From Opisthocomus hoazin (taxonomy: Eukaryota > Chordata > Aves > Opisthocomiformes > Opisthocomidae): a stretch of DNA of 64,000 nt. The notes under the pieces are model-generated. The model was given only the letters and a program-made list of their open reading frames with translations, had not been told where the DNA came from and made no database searches. Made by a program: the position numbers and the translations under genes. Where the stretch lies: the NCBI RefSeq assembly GCF_030867145.1, contig NC_134421.1, positions 30,635,979 to 30,699,978 of the forward strand. The letters are read 5' to 3'. Each line of letters starts with the position of its first letter. The first letter of the stretch is position 1. Positions 26,426 through 39,788 of this stretch are shown here, piece after piece.

Positions 26426-29400
26426 TGGTGTCAGGAGTTTAGGGAGGCTGGCGGCCTCATCCTCCCAGCACTTACAAACAATACGCCATAAACATGGCAG
26501 CTTCCAGGCTGCTTCTCCATCATGCCTCCAGAAAGGGAAATCTTTGACTTCCCAAGCCGAATTTCTCCTATTTGGTCACCTGAAGTCCCACATGGGATTG
26601 GAAGTACCAGGGCTGGCTGGTGCAGCCTGGCCAAGCCACAAAAGTTGAAGGTCCTCACTGGAGATGTGGTGGAGCCCAGCTGTAGCTCCACTCCACCCTT
26701 GCCCCTTCCTTCCCACCACCATTGCTATCAAAGAGGGCAGGTAAAGCTGTGGAGGGAGGAGAGCAGAGACAGCTGGTCAGCCTTTTTTCCTGGGCAGGTT
26801 TCCACCTGTGTGTCATGCACGGGCTGTGCCATGCTTTTCTTTCTGAGGGGACACTGCAAAGTCACTGCAGTGTGAGAGAAAATTAGAATTAAATGCCCCT
26901 CTATTGCAGAGCCGCGCAAAGTCTTGATGCAGCAGCATCTACCTCATCTACAAGCATGGTGCTTATGGGCCATCAGGGTCCACTAATCGAAAAATAGATT
27001 ATTATTAGCTGTGTCATTGAGAAAAAGGTGGCATTAAAAGTATTACAAATAGCTGGAGGTTTCTTTCAAAGTCATGACATATGAGGCAAAGAAGATCAAC
27101 CATGAGGGAAATAGTCGGAGTGGTGTCAGTACTTTCACAGCTATTTCTAACAGCATAATTGTCAGCAGCATGAACCATGGGAAAGCATTGTTAATTTAAA
27201 CTGCAAAATATTTTCAAGTAATTTATGCAGCAAAAAATGCCCCTGACTTTCACAACAGCCAGAGTGAAGGCATGTAATGATTTTAAAGGCAAAGATGTTA
27301 CTCATACTTCCTTTGAACGGGTGGGATGCACACTGTTTCTTTTCCTCAAATAACAGCGAATGTTACTAATTTGATTAATGATGAACCTTTAGAGATTGAA
27401 AATGCAGCATGGAAATCTTGATTAGCAATCATTGCTACCCGAAGTTAATGATTGTTAATGATTAATTAACAATTGCTCAAATGAGTTCCTGCAGCAATTG
27501 GATGAAATTATATAGGAAATTACCATGCCATGGTACACTAGACAAATGATTCCCCTAGTGTGTATTTATCGAAGTAAATTGCACAAGGCAAGCAGCAGAA
27601 CAATTATCAAAACTAATCACTCCTGGAACTTGGGATCTTGTTTACCTTTTATGGAGGGCTGCGAAACGGGCAGATAACACCCACGAAAAGCAGTGCCACC
27701 AGCGGCAAGACTTCGCTTCTGCGGGTGGATGCTCACCCAGAGCGCCAGCGTTATGACAACATATGCTTTTCGTGCTCCCTCGTAACCCTCTAGTTTTGAA
27801 GGAAAGTACAAAAAATTGCAGAGACTGTTTTCTGCAGTGATCAGTGCCAGGGATGGCAATAATGGCTTTGTTTCTCTTTAAGGGCTTTATCTAGCAGAGA
27901 AATGCAGACAGGCAACCTTATGGGCAACTGTGTGACCACTGGTTTCAAGGAGCAATACAGACCCATTTGCATTCACCCCCACTGCAGGATCAGTTCTCGG
28001 TCATTTATTTTATTAAGGTGTTCTTGCAACAAAGTGAGGATGGAAAATGCTTTATATTATGCTGAAAAGAAAATGGAGGGGATAAAGAGGAAAAATGATG
28101 CAATCAGCAGAAAATTATTTGAAACAGCAATAAAATGTGAATAGTCTAATGAAAAGGAGAGATGGAATATAAACCTACAAAACTTGTCACATGTTTGTAT
28201 TTTGTTTAATAAGAGAATTTATTTTTAAGTGAATGGATGATTCACATGGAAAAATATGCTCTAAGTGTTCATCGTCTGTGGGAGAGTACTGTTACAACAT
28301 GTGTAATGCGGTTTCGGAGAGAACAGTTTGGCTTTGTAATAAAGATGTGGGCTTGAGTTGTAAGAAAAGCCTACTTTAAAAATCTGTCAAGGTTCCAGAA
28401 ATAAAACTTTCTTTAATGGAAAAGTATAGCGTCATTATTCCCAAGCTGTTATTACGACTTGGTCTTGTCATGCAGAGAAATCCGTGGTCGGTTATCCCTG
28501 CTACCGAATCATTTGATGGTGTCCTTGCAAGACACCATCCCATCCATTTTATAACATTAGAGTAACACAGCTACGGTGTAATCATCTTCCCTTACACAAT
28601 ATATGAGGGTCATAACATGGCAGTGGGCAAAAATGTCCACATCCTAAAACTTTCATTGCTCCTTCTGGGCTACAAACCCCGTACCTACATCTGCTGTTGT
28701 GCTCACGTTTCTTTCTCTCCTGTATTCATTTATTCAACATGGAAATCTACCAGCAAATGAGCTTCTTTTTCAAGTTTCCAAAGGCAAAATCTTGTTTCAC
28801 GGGTGCAAAGGGAAGCCCAAGTTCATTGCCTCATCCAAAACCAGTTCAGTCAACGGTTGCACCTGATGGGAACGCTTGGACTGGTGTTTATTCACCACAG
28901 GGTGTTCGTGCACGGCACGTGGGGAAGGTACGTGTGGTCCTGGGCACACGCACTGGCGTGAGATAACTCCCACAGATGGAAGCTGAGGTGACTTGCTGAA
29001 ACGGGTAGCAGAGTTACAAGCAGGATCCAGCTTCTCCATAACTCAGAACCAAACCCAGATGAGTACTGAATTGAAGATAAATGTATCAAGTCTTTTTTTT
29101 AATAGCCTTCTCTGAGAAAAATTGTAACAAGGTGGCATTTATCACTTTGGTTGCTCATTTGTTTAAAACATTGCAAATGAAGTGATTTGCCATAGCAGAA
29201 TTATAGTTACTGCTTGTAGAGCCTAACTTGGGCAGATCTGAATTTCCATTCCTAGCTATGCTACTATCTGGAAAAAGAGAATTTTGCAGCATTTGCAATT
29301 AAACCTAGATACAAGTACTTAGAGAAATGGATAGATATATTTGAAATAAATATGTGAGCGGGAAAACGGAAAAAAGAGGAGAAATCTGTTACTGAAACCA

Positions 29401-29833
29401 GACATTACCACATTAATCATTCCTGCATTTCAGGTAGGTCTGCCAGAGCCCAGGACAAGAGAAAATAACTTATTAAATTCATTAAGAAACAAAGCAAAGA
29501 TGAAGAATCTTTTCTGCTCTTTGATCCTAACTTCCTGAGGAGTAATGTTTATAGCCAGACCAAAGATGAAAATGCCCATATGCCTCTCATCCAATCTGAA
29601 AAATGTAGTATGCTTCACTTCCCCACAAAAATAAGATGCCAGGAAATCTTCAAGCAGGAGAATGCCTCCATTGCCAGGTACTGTAGGACAGTAGTTACAT
29701 TCCATCAACACTACTTTCCTGTTTAAAGGTATCAAGAGTGCACACTTGCAATTTGGCCATGGCTTTGACTCAGCCTGTAGCTTTGTACAATAAACATCAC
29801 TGACCACACCATAAAATATACATCTTTCTCTAC

Positions 29834-29850
29834 ATATATATATATATATA
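29834..29850 (+). repeat. (AT)n microsatellite
   Basis: Perfect AT run of about 17 bases. It lies inside a chance minus-strand open frame, where it encodes alternating Ile and Tyr. Confidence 0.9.
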
Positions 29851-32800
29851 GTCAAAAAGGCAACCCATTCAATGCGTACTTTTTGTAAGTAATATTCAGG
29901 AAAAAAATACGAAACTGAAAACTCCAGAGCACTAGCAGCCACTCTAGAGGAGACAAATGAACCTTTTAGTAATATTTATATTAGTGACTTGTATCAGCAA
30001 TCCTGACGCAGACCGAAGCAAAATCTCAGCAGCAAGCTCTAACACATGCTGCATACAATTTGAAAAGATCAATATTTTGATACCTTTATTTTGGCTAAGC
30101 CTCAGATTAAGACTCAAATCCTGTAACTGAATGATCCCAGGCACTACGGAGTCCTGCTGGTGGGATGCTGTTTGCCTCCGCTCCCAGTAATTTAAAGGCC
30201 CCTTTATGGCAGAAGTTTATGAAGAGCTACTTAAGATAAAAGAAACATAGGTTCCAGTTTCTTCTTGGGTATCTCCTAGGCCTGGGGAAATTCAAGTCAG
30301 ACAGAAAGCTTTTCTTCTACAGACAGGAAAAATCCCAGTTTCACAAGTGGAAGCTACGCAGAAGTCCCCAAACATGGCACGGCTGCACCAGATTTGGCAT
30401 GCAACTGGAGTGCACAAACCGAGCACTGTCCCTAATGATGAAGTCCAACGAAATGGCATTAATTGGGCCCTTTGAAAATGCTGAAGAATTGAGTAAAACT
30501 GACGAGCCAGTGATGACCATGGAAACAAGCCACTACAGCTACTCAGCCAAAAACAAACAGAGCAAGGAGTCGGCCAAAACACTGAATCAAGAAGCAGCCG
30601 AGCCTTCTTGTACCCACAGTGCTCTTCTGTGTGAAACCCCATTCTAGCTACAGAGCAAGCGACCTGCCTTCCTGTCCAACTCCTCACTCCCCTTTTGCCC
30701 ATCAAATCATTGTTTAAAATGTATTCTTTTGTAAAGCTCTATAGCTCCTTCCCTCACCCTGAGACACCAAATACTGGTGGTCTCATTCTGTATATACCTC
30801 ACCTCGTACAGAAAAACCCTCTGATGTTAACAGACTGTTTGAGCAAATAGTAGTGTGAGGACTTCAGGATCTGGCAAGGAATGGCATACAGAGGTACCTT
30901 TGAAACCCTCATTGATGCGCTGCTCACCAGCCTGTCCCTGTGAGCTAACCGCTGCACTCTTCTCGTGACCTCCCTTCTTCCCATCCAACACTCCCTGTCC
31001 TGTCACTTCACTTGAATTATAAACAAAACAAATGACATCTCTCAGATTTCAAAGCCTTGACTCCAGGATCAAGGAGTTACATACGAGGATGGTGGAGTAT
31101 GTCCTCCCTCTCAGGCTCCCCAAAAGGTCTGGTGGGTGGTCAGGAGCCCGTGCCTCAGGAGAACATGGACATGGGGGTACTGCAGGTACCTATGCCACGG
31201 CACTATCCACATCAACTCCTTCAGCTCAGTTGTCAGGAGACCCAGATGCCCAAGCCTCAAGCAACCACTGACGAAGGACTACATAGTCCTACATTTTAAC
31301 CAACTCTGCAAGATGGCATTTAGTGATCTAAACTGTACAGACTGGACACGTGCTGGATAAAAATTTACCTTTTGCTGAATCATCATTTCATCCACAGCAG
31401 AAATTCGGAGTGCTTTCCCTTTCTCATCCCTCTAAAAATCATTTAAACTTTTGTTACCAGAGCACCTGCAGCACTGGGCACCAGCGACACCCACTTGCTG
31501 CTTGCCTGAGGGCTGGAGTGGGATCCACATGCTGCTGGAGTGACCTTTCCAAATGAATGCTGTCAAACTGTCATCAATACTTCCAACATCAGGTCTCTGT
31601 GTTCAGACTCTTCAAACACATGCTAACACAAGCCAGAATTCTACTCAGAGAGCATCCCTTGGAACTTAAGGTAAATTTGTGGGTTTTTATTTGCTGAGTT
31701 GGGCCTTTTGCAGCGTAACTTGGTACCCAAGATGAATGAGGAGCCGTCTCCTGGAAAACTGGATTCCTGGAGACATTTTCATCGATTGCTGTCTTAAAAA
31801 GTACTTTGAGAAAATATGGAAGTGCTTCAGTTCAAAAGGCTAAGGATTGCAAGATATTGTATGAGCCTCAAATGCATAAATGTTCTAAGTCTACCATCTC
31901 TGCTGAACCGTCTAGAAAACATGCTGTGGCAGGAGAGTACAGAAAGGCAGCACAGTGCCATTTCTGTGCTATACATCCAAGAGAGTGATGATGTGTTCCA
32001 TGGAGAACCAAAGCCTGAAATTCTCACTCAGCTCCAAGACCTGAGCATGGCGTGGCAATTCCAGCCTGTTCATCCCACCAGCTCTGATGCCTGAGCAAGG
32101 ACAGAGAAATCAGGTCCTGAAGTCACGGCCCTGTTCCGCAAAGCTGCTAGAGAGAACCTGCTTACGATTCATTCAAGCTGATGGGACTTCAGGTGTACCC
32201 TTAAGTGTGCATTTTACCAGGAAGCTTACTCCAGCACTGACGGAACAAAAAACATTCCTGGGAACCTCTTATATAAAAATACTGTAAATAGAGATCCCCA
32301 ATCCAGCAAACTGCTCCAGACTGTAAATCAGTGGAGCCCACTAACCTCCTGAGCTGCACAAGAGTCTGTCCCAGCTGCCTAACACGATGAAAGCCTCAGC
32401 TGGGATCAAGCCCACAGACATGGGGCTGGCTCGGATGCCCAGACGCCCACGGCTCGGCAGTTAGGCTGCCTGCGTAATGCACACGGGTGCCTTGGTGAAC
32501 GCAGAGCAGGCACAGCCCTGCTCAGCTCACACACTTGGTGGGGTACTACCGAGAGGTAGAAACCAGGAGGTGAAAGGCAGGCTTCAGCCCAGCCCCTTGG
32601 GACCTCCCTTCCACCGCCCCCAACGTGTGGCTTTCGAAAATGGAGTGGGGTGCTTGCTTTTCTTTCAGACCACAGCTGGAAGAGACAGATGGGTAACAGC
32701 TGAGAGGGTAACTGCTCAGAGCCCTTGCTCAGGACTCCTAGCGCACAAAGCCTCGCTTTTCTGATCCGTATCTGAGGAAATGGGCCAGCCCAGGCTGGGG

Positions 32801-34356
32801 CACTCCTGGCCCTGCAGAGCAAGCTCATGGAGGAGGGTGGATGGAGGAGCAGGGAGGAGCTGTGTGTTTGTACTGGCCTGGGGCCGGACACCTTGGCAGG
32901 GAAGCCCTGGGTTCCCTGCCTATCTGGATAACTGCTAGGGTGTTCCTACAGCGAGCAGTCCCTGAGTAATAAGCAGGAACAGCCCTGGGTATAAGGAAGA
33001 GCAGGGTGGATAACCCTTCCCCTCTTCCGCACCTGCCGCTGCCAGCCCCACTGTTGCAGGGCAGCTTGGAGCCGGGCGAGGGGACAGCCCTCCGGGACCA
33101 CTGGCATCCTCTCTGCCTGGAAAGAGAACTAAATCTGGGTTTCCCAGACTCTTGTCGACTGCTTTAATTGCAAGGTTATTGCGCACAATAGCTTCACGTG
33201 TTGCCTTCAGGGAAGCTAGGGATGGCATTTCTGCCAGAACAATCCTGCCTGTGTACTAAGCACGGCAATGGCTGCGGGGCAGGAACCTTTTCCTTAGGAT
33301 CCCGGCTGGCCTTAGGCATCCGTGCCAGAGCTGGAGCAGCTCTGGGTCTGCGTAAACATGCAGGTCCAGCAACCTTAAAATCAGGAACAGAGGAAGCATT
33401 GCAGTCAGGTATAAACACGCTTCTCCTTTAACTGTCCAAGTCCTCTACTGGATTTGACTCCAAGTTGTGTACGTATAGTCTGTACACAATGAGGTAACAC
33501 TTAACACATGGAAAAAAATACAATTCAACTTCTCCAGGTACTATGGTATAATATAAAAATCATATCTGACATCTAGAGAACATCAGTAGCAGTGGCAGCT
33601 GCTGGTCTTAGGTGAATGTAGAGTGCTGACACTGCAATGTAAAAGTACAATATTGTACATTATCTGCACGCTTCCCTCTCTCACCCTCTCACCCACCTGA
33701 AATTAAGCCTTCTGGGAAGACATCCAAGAAAGAGTACACCTAATACTCAGGCCTCTTGTCTCCTGTGACAAAACCTTACAGAACGGAGCAGATTTAAAAG
33801 CAACAGAAAACCCAAAGCAAAACAAAGAAAACCATTTTTAAGGGCTATGCCGAGTGCCAGAAGGCTAAACAAAGACTTTATCTACTCCCAAAATAACAAA
33901 TTGGTCCAATGCCACAAGCAGTTTAGCAGTTCTGGAAAGCATATCACTTACTGCCAACAATAACAGACACCTTCAGTCAAATATGGCCCCTTTGCAGAAT
34001 TTTACCATATATGAGTAATTCAGATAGACAGTAGTAAATCAAAAGTCTGTTCCTCATCTATACATGAAATTATTTATAACACAGTGAAATTCTAACATTA
34101 GAGTGGTATATTGCATAATAATTCTTTTTCATATCTATTTATGCTTCCAACATTTCTTCCCTAAAGTACAGTTGAACTAGGGAGAAAATAATCAAACTAT
34201 AAAATACTATAAAAATTCAATGGCAATCGGGCTGCTAAGACAAACTAAAATAATACGGAAACTTGATATGAGTTATTTGAAAAGGTCAAGGCAAGAGATG
34301 TGAAATGATGTAAACCATGTTTCCCTCCCAGCCCATGTGAAAAAAATACGTTCCTA

Positions 34357-34405
34357 TACACACATGTACACGTGTGTGTGCACATGTCTGCACATGTGTG
34401 TGCAT
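34357..34405 (+). repeat. Compound CA/TG repeat, self-complementary
   Basis: Alternating acacac and gtgtgtg blocks with catg steps give a purine-pyrimidine alternating stretch that is partly self-complementary. Such tracts can form hairpins or Z-DNA; this is a general property, not shown here. Confidence 0.8.
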
Positions 34406-35931
34406 TTTGTACCGACTTGCGAGCTGCTCTCAGGCAAGGAGGAGCAAAATAAGACAGATGAAGGCTTTGGGGTGGAGGTAGTGAAAGGACTGCCAGGGAA
34501 CGGGGAAAATAAAGGATTAGGCAACATGGTATGTCCTGCATTTTCCATACAGCGGGAGCAGGAGGAGCAGAGAGACAATGAAAACAAAATGAGTATCAGG
34601 AAGCATTTGTGTAAGCAGGCAAGTAACCCCTAGAATCTGCTTCCATACACATTCCTGAGGTAATTAGTGTAGAAAACACCAGGAAAGGATTGCATTTACA
34701 CAGATTTGAACATTATATGACGTTACAGTAGCTAAAATACGCAATTCCAAGGACTACTGTCTTTCCTCATTCAAGAAAGACTTTTAGTTGTACAAGTCCA
34801 GAGCAGCAAGAACAGTGCCCTGATTGCAGTGAAGCTGTCAATGGTCTCCATTCGCTGGACCAGGCAACCCATCATTTTCCCAATTATAAATGGTCATTTC
34901 AAACAGCAAGGCCCTAACGGTGTGCTGAGCCCCCCCAGAGATCCGTGCACAAGTGCAGGGTCTCCATCCTCTGTGGTGAAAACCTCACAGAGCCAGCATG
35001 GAGTTTACTTGACCACGTACAATCCCACTCCTGAGCTACCAGCACAGTGAACGAAACATGGGCGAAAAGGCTGGAAAATGTCTGGCCAAGTGCCCCGCCA
35101 GCCTTGTGCTTCTTGCCCAGCTGTAGACTGGTGGGCTGGAAGCAAGGAAAGAAACTGGTAGAAGCCAAGGTGTCCAGGTGCCCTACAGTCAATGGGATTT
35201 GGTGTGTAATCTGCACGACCAAAAACTGATTTGGTGTCTAACAGCCTGCCTGTCATCTCTCCCAAGGAGAGCTGCACTCCTGCAGCACACCAGCAATTTG
35301 ACAACATTTTCCCGAAATACCAAACAAGTAAGAGCAACCTGAGTGTGGTGAGAGAGGAGGGAATTTGTGCATGAGAGGTCTTCTGCTGTGTGCCCTGAAT
35401 TTGGCAAGTCCTCCCTGAATGCAAAACAGCCACACGCTGCTGGAAACTACAGCATTCGTTATCTTGAATGTATAATTATCAGCAGCTAACTCACCCAACG
35501 GTTAAATCTTAATCTCTGAGCTCATTTCCCTATTGGTTTCGGTACCAGACTCCAAATGTGATGGAACCGCCCCATTCCCTTCTCTAATTTTTAGAGAAGA
35601 CCATTGAAAGCATCACCAAACAGTAAAAACTGTGCTAACCTGCAAAGCAGTTTTATTTTTCCTTATGTTTTTTGCAATTAAACTAAAAATCCTCTTCTGT
35701 TTTGCATAAAATGACTGCTTTTTAGAAGAGCTAATTACTTGTGATTACTGTTAACCTTTTTGCCGGGAACATAACGCTGAATTGAAAACAGTATCTGGTT
35801 GCATGACAACAGTTACATGTACATAAATCAAAACAAATTTTAGTTTTGAATTTCAGGCCCATGTATTTATTCCTAGGACATAAAAAGCTGGTCTTAGAAG
35901 AACGCGTACAATGCCGAAGAGCCTTTAAAAG

Positions 35932-35977
35932 GTCTAAATCTCACCAAGTAGAGATTTGTCTAAATCTCACCAAGTAG
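35932..35977 (+). repeat. Local direct duplication of a 20-mer
   Basis: The 20 bases gtctaaatctcaccaagtag occur twice with a period of 26 bases and no mismatch, separated by agattt. This looks like a recent small duplication in unique sequence. Confidence 0.9.
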
Positions 35978-38900
35978 CCACAAACTGGGAACAAAACTCT
36001 TTTATTATTGATAGAAAGGTTAGATTATGGAATGTAAAATTAATATGAAGGCTTTTTAATGCTGTGATACCTGCTGAAATTTTTCAGCACTTTTTGCACT
36101 TTTGCTCCATTGCTGTTACCACAGGTTTTGGTCCCAGCCGTGCTGAGAATTCACTGCTGGAAATATTGATGTTGCAGCTCACTGCAGGAGCAAGGCTGAA
36201 ACCATGTATGGTGAAGGAGAAACAGACAGAAGGCTCCTCGCTAAATGACCAGCACCATATCAGTAACGCCTGGCATTTAATCTTCAGACTAATATGTTGG
36301 CCCTTAGTTAGTGAGAAGATTATAGCTGTAACCAAGTGTGATGGCAATATGGCACTAAGCAGTTAAAACTCGTTGTCCCCGCTCAGCTATCCCAACATTG
36401 GCTGCTGCTATCCTGACCTTACAGGTGAGGGGAGACAGCCAAAGAAAAGCAGCGAAAACCCGTCCAGACCTTACAGAAATTCATGGGCCTCTTTCAGCTG
36501 TCATTAGCAGGTTCTGGATTTGGCCTCAGCCTTGTCTAGACTAGCGGCTCACCGACTCTTAGGAGAGTTTTGCAGCCCAGCAACACCACCAGAGACCCAC
36601 CAGGACAACGGCTGGTGGCCACAGCTGCTCCAGCACAAGAGGAAAGAGCAATGCCGAAAGACCCTTCTGCTGTTCCTCCCACCCCGAGCCACACCACCAA
36701 GGCTGGTATGTGCACACAAACCATGGGGTTAAACTGCAGGGTCCAGCAGGTCAGTCGATGGGTTTTCAGTTGAGAGTGGAAAGTTTTAAGTGATTTACAT
36801 TGAACTGATGATGTGTACCTGCACTGAGCTCAAAAGTGCAGAACAAATAATAGAGAACAAATAATGATGTGTGCAACCAAGGATCAAAAATGACACAGGC
36901 ATCACTATGGCGAAGTGCATACTTACACATACATATGTACATACAGACATATATGGCTATAGAGATTTCTGTCTTGAAATTCAGCCTTTGAAAAAAAGTA
37001 CAAACTATTTTGAGTTAGGGGAATAAGCCTTTTGGTGGTAAGGAAAAATCACCGTTAAATTCTAAAAATTCCATTGATGTATTGTTTATCAAATCTTTTT
37101 GAACATCTGGACTACTACAGGAAAAAATCTAAAGACAAAAAAAAAAAAGAAAGATAAATCTTACTGTACAAGCAGTACCAGGACTCGCAAGGAATACAGA
37201 AAATACACATATTTCTGCAGCTAGTAGCCAGTCTGGAGTTAATAAACTTCTGAATTTTAAAATAATGTTTTTTCAAGCTAATCATAAAACCTATCCCATG
37301 ATGACGACTGTCTGTCTCCCTTGTTCAGTCACCACATTGCAAACTGCATTAGATGTTGGTTCTCTGTCCTCATCCAGAGACCTTTTCCGCTGGGACCTTG
37401 CATATTATCTTCCTGCTTATCTCTGTTCCAGTTTCCTTTATTACCACTCATCTTTTTTTCCCCCTATTTACACATTTATACACTTACCCTTTTTGGTCTC
37501 TTTGCTTCATTTTCTCACTCCAGGTTTCACGCTTTCTCTTCTGCCTGGCATGCCTCTCCCTTTACGCCTACAAAACAGCCTCAGGAATCTTTTTTTAAAA
37601 AACTTTGTTTAATCCCTACCTTTTAGACAACAAAACTCAGCAACCTTCCCTCCCACCTTTATTCACTTGTCTTTTCTCATTTTAACTTTCGGGTTAAGCA
37701 GGCTGTCTTTCTGACCTCCGTACATGCTCTCTCTTTAATGGTGCAATGCATCTTTTAATTAATTGTGTGGAAGAATCTACATTCCAAGTAAGACCAGAAA
37801 CAACCCTGTGGTAGACGGTGGCAATTTGCTCAGTTTTAAAGTTTGTGCAGATAGCTCTCCCATCTGTGCTGCAAAAGAAAACAGAGTTTACTGTTGCCCA
37901 ACATGTAGAAGGATAAACTGACTTTGAACACAAAGCGGAATCAATAAGAAACACAATGGACTCATGTCATTGCCTTGCCCAATGAAGTGTAAAAAATAAA
38001 CTGACAGCACAACAAAGAGAAAAGAAGAATTGATTTTTAAACGTGTTCCAAAGGTGACATTTGTAATCCAATTAAGGAAAATATTGTAACTTGTTTTGGC
38101 TTTTTCTTTACCATGGACTTTCATTTTTGTTAAAGCTGGATCTTCCTTCCCGAGCGACAAGGTATCTGCAGGCCTCCTTTAGGCTCTTGCATTGCTTTTC
38201 TTACACCGATATTTCTCCACAAAAGAGATCTGTATTTTACAAGTGCTGCTCCACCCCAGCAGGAATGGTGTGTGCGCCGTTACAGAGTGTGCCTTACGTG
38301 ACCATGGCTGTTACCATTTAATGCAGCATTAAAGATACCGAATGAGTCAAGCGCCGAAAGGTGACCATCAGCAGCATACGGAAGAGGCACTGACGCCGAT
38401 TGCCTCCTAGTATTTGGGGTTTGTGCCGAGAGAGAAGGATCGTTGCCAAGACTGTGTGATATGCAACAGCTAGCCCCACGTGGTCTTCCTAAGTACAGCT
38501 TGTTTTCACTCGCTGTGTGTGGAAGGAGGTCATAAATTGTTGTCCAAAGAAACCACAGAAAAGCAGAGTGCCTTACAATGATTTGTTGCTGATGATGTAT
38601 TTATACAGTCAGCTAACGCCAGCATTGCTGCTAGAAATGATTTTTGCACAGTTAGTTTTAACTGAGAACTGTTGTGCACCCTGATTAATGCTATGGCCAA
38701 CAACAGGGATGGAGCAAGGATGGGGATGGGGGTAGGGAAGAGTGGTGGGGCCAAGGCACCAGGGCAGCGCCTGTACCGGTGCTGGCCGATGCCTGTCTCT
38801 GCTGGTGGTAGAAGGCAGCACCCCAGATGAGAAGTTTCTTCTTGGCATCTCCCATCGGGTGCTCACTGCGCACTGCGATCAGTCACAGGGGCGTCTCCAA

Positions 38901-39788
38901 GCACTCAGTACTGACACCCTGTCCTTGCTGAAACCCCTGTGTACAATAAGCTTTTCCATGGTACAGTTATTTAGTGATAGAGGTAATTAAAATACTCCAA
39001 CCAGTGATGGTAACTGTATTAATTAATAATCAGCATCAGCTGGTTTAATTCATGAGGTATTCTTTCCTCCTCAGGTGGCACTGAGGTGAACGGTTCAGCT
39101 TCAGTTCTGCCTGAAACACATAGGAAATTGCAGATGTGAGGTGTTGCTGTTGTATCACGCAACTGCTGCCCTGAATCCTGCACACCAGGGATATCTCAGG
39201 GACAGAAACAGGCCCATCCAGAGCTAATGGAAATGGCCCTCCTTGCTTTGGTGGGCAGAGCCTGCTGCAGATGCTTCATTTCTAGGCAAAGGAAACAGAG
39301 GTGGACTGTAGCTTATGGCTGGCTCTTGCTGCTGCTGCCACATCCAAGTCTGAAGCGCCACCACGGTGGTGCCCAGTGCCACCTACTCCCCTTCAAATGG
39401 CTGTCAAAGAAGTATAATTGTGTTTATGGAGAATGCTGTCTCTCTCCCACCAGGACACTAAACGTTAGATGAGATATACCTATGCTTTGCCGTTCTACTG
39501 CTGGAAAAAACAGACTTCATAGCATGCTCACACACTCCATGGAGACACGTGTTTGTCATAGTCCTTACTGTCAATTGCTAAGTAGGAGTTCGATGCTCAT
39601 TTTTCGATCAGATGAGAACAGGAGCAACATACAACCCCAGGAAGCCGCTCTGCAGACACTCAGGGTAATTAAAACACTACTGGTTGCGAGTAGACATGCT
39701 AGAAGCTACAGCCCAACAGCGCTCAATAGCTTGAGGCTAAAACGCCTGGAAGCTGGGCAGGGTTCCTGCCAAAATTTCTGTTCCTCCG

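Larger units (their letters stand above)
19830..39788. other. Long intergenic stretch, mostly unique
   Basis: About 20 kb holding only small repeats and MIR-like fossils. From about 22.4 to 29 kb it is AT-rich and nearly free of recognisable transposons. At 29430-29942 the minus strand has a 170-codon open frame with no recognised family, low-complexity residues from an AT repeat, and no splice or promoter support. From about 37,290 to 37,700 the plus strand is strongly C/T-rich. I see no gene. Confidence 0.5.

Noticed and set aside
30292-30705. 137-codon minus-strand frame
   Set aside because: It overlaps another frame on the opposite strand, has no family resemblance and lies in unique intergenic DNA.
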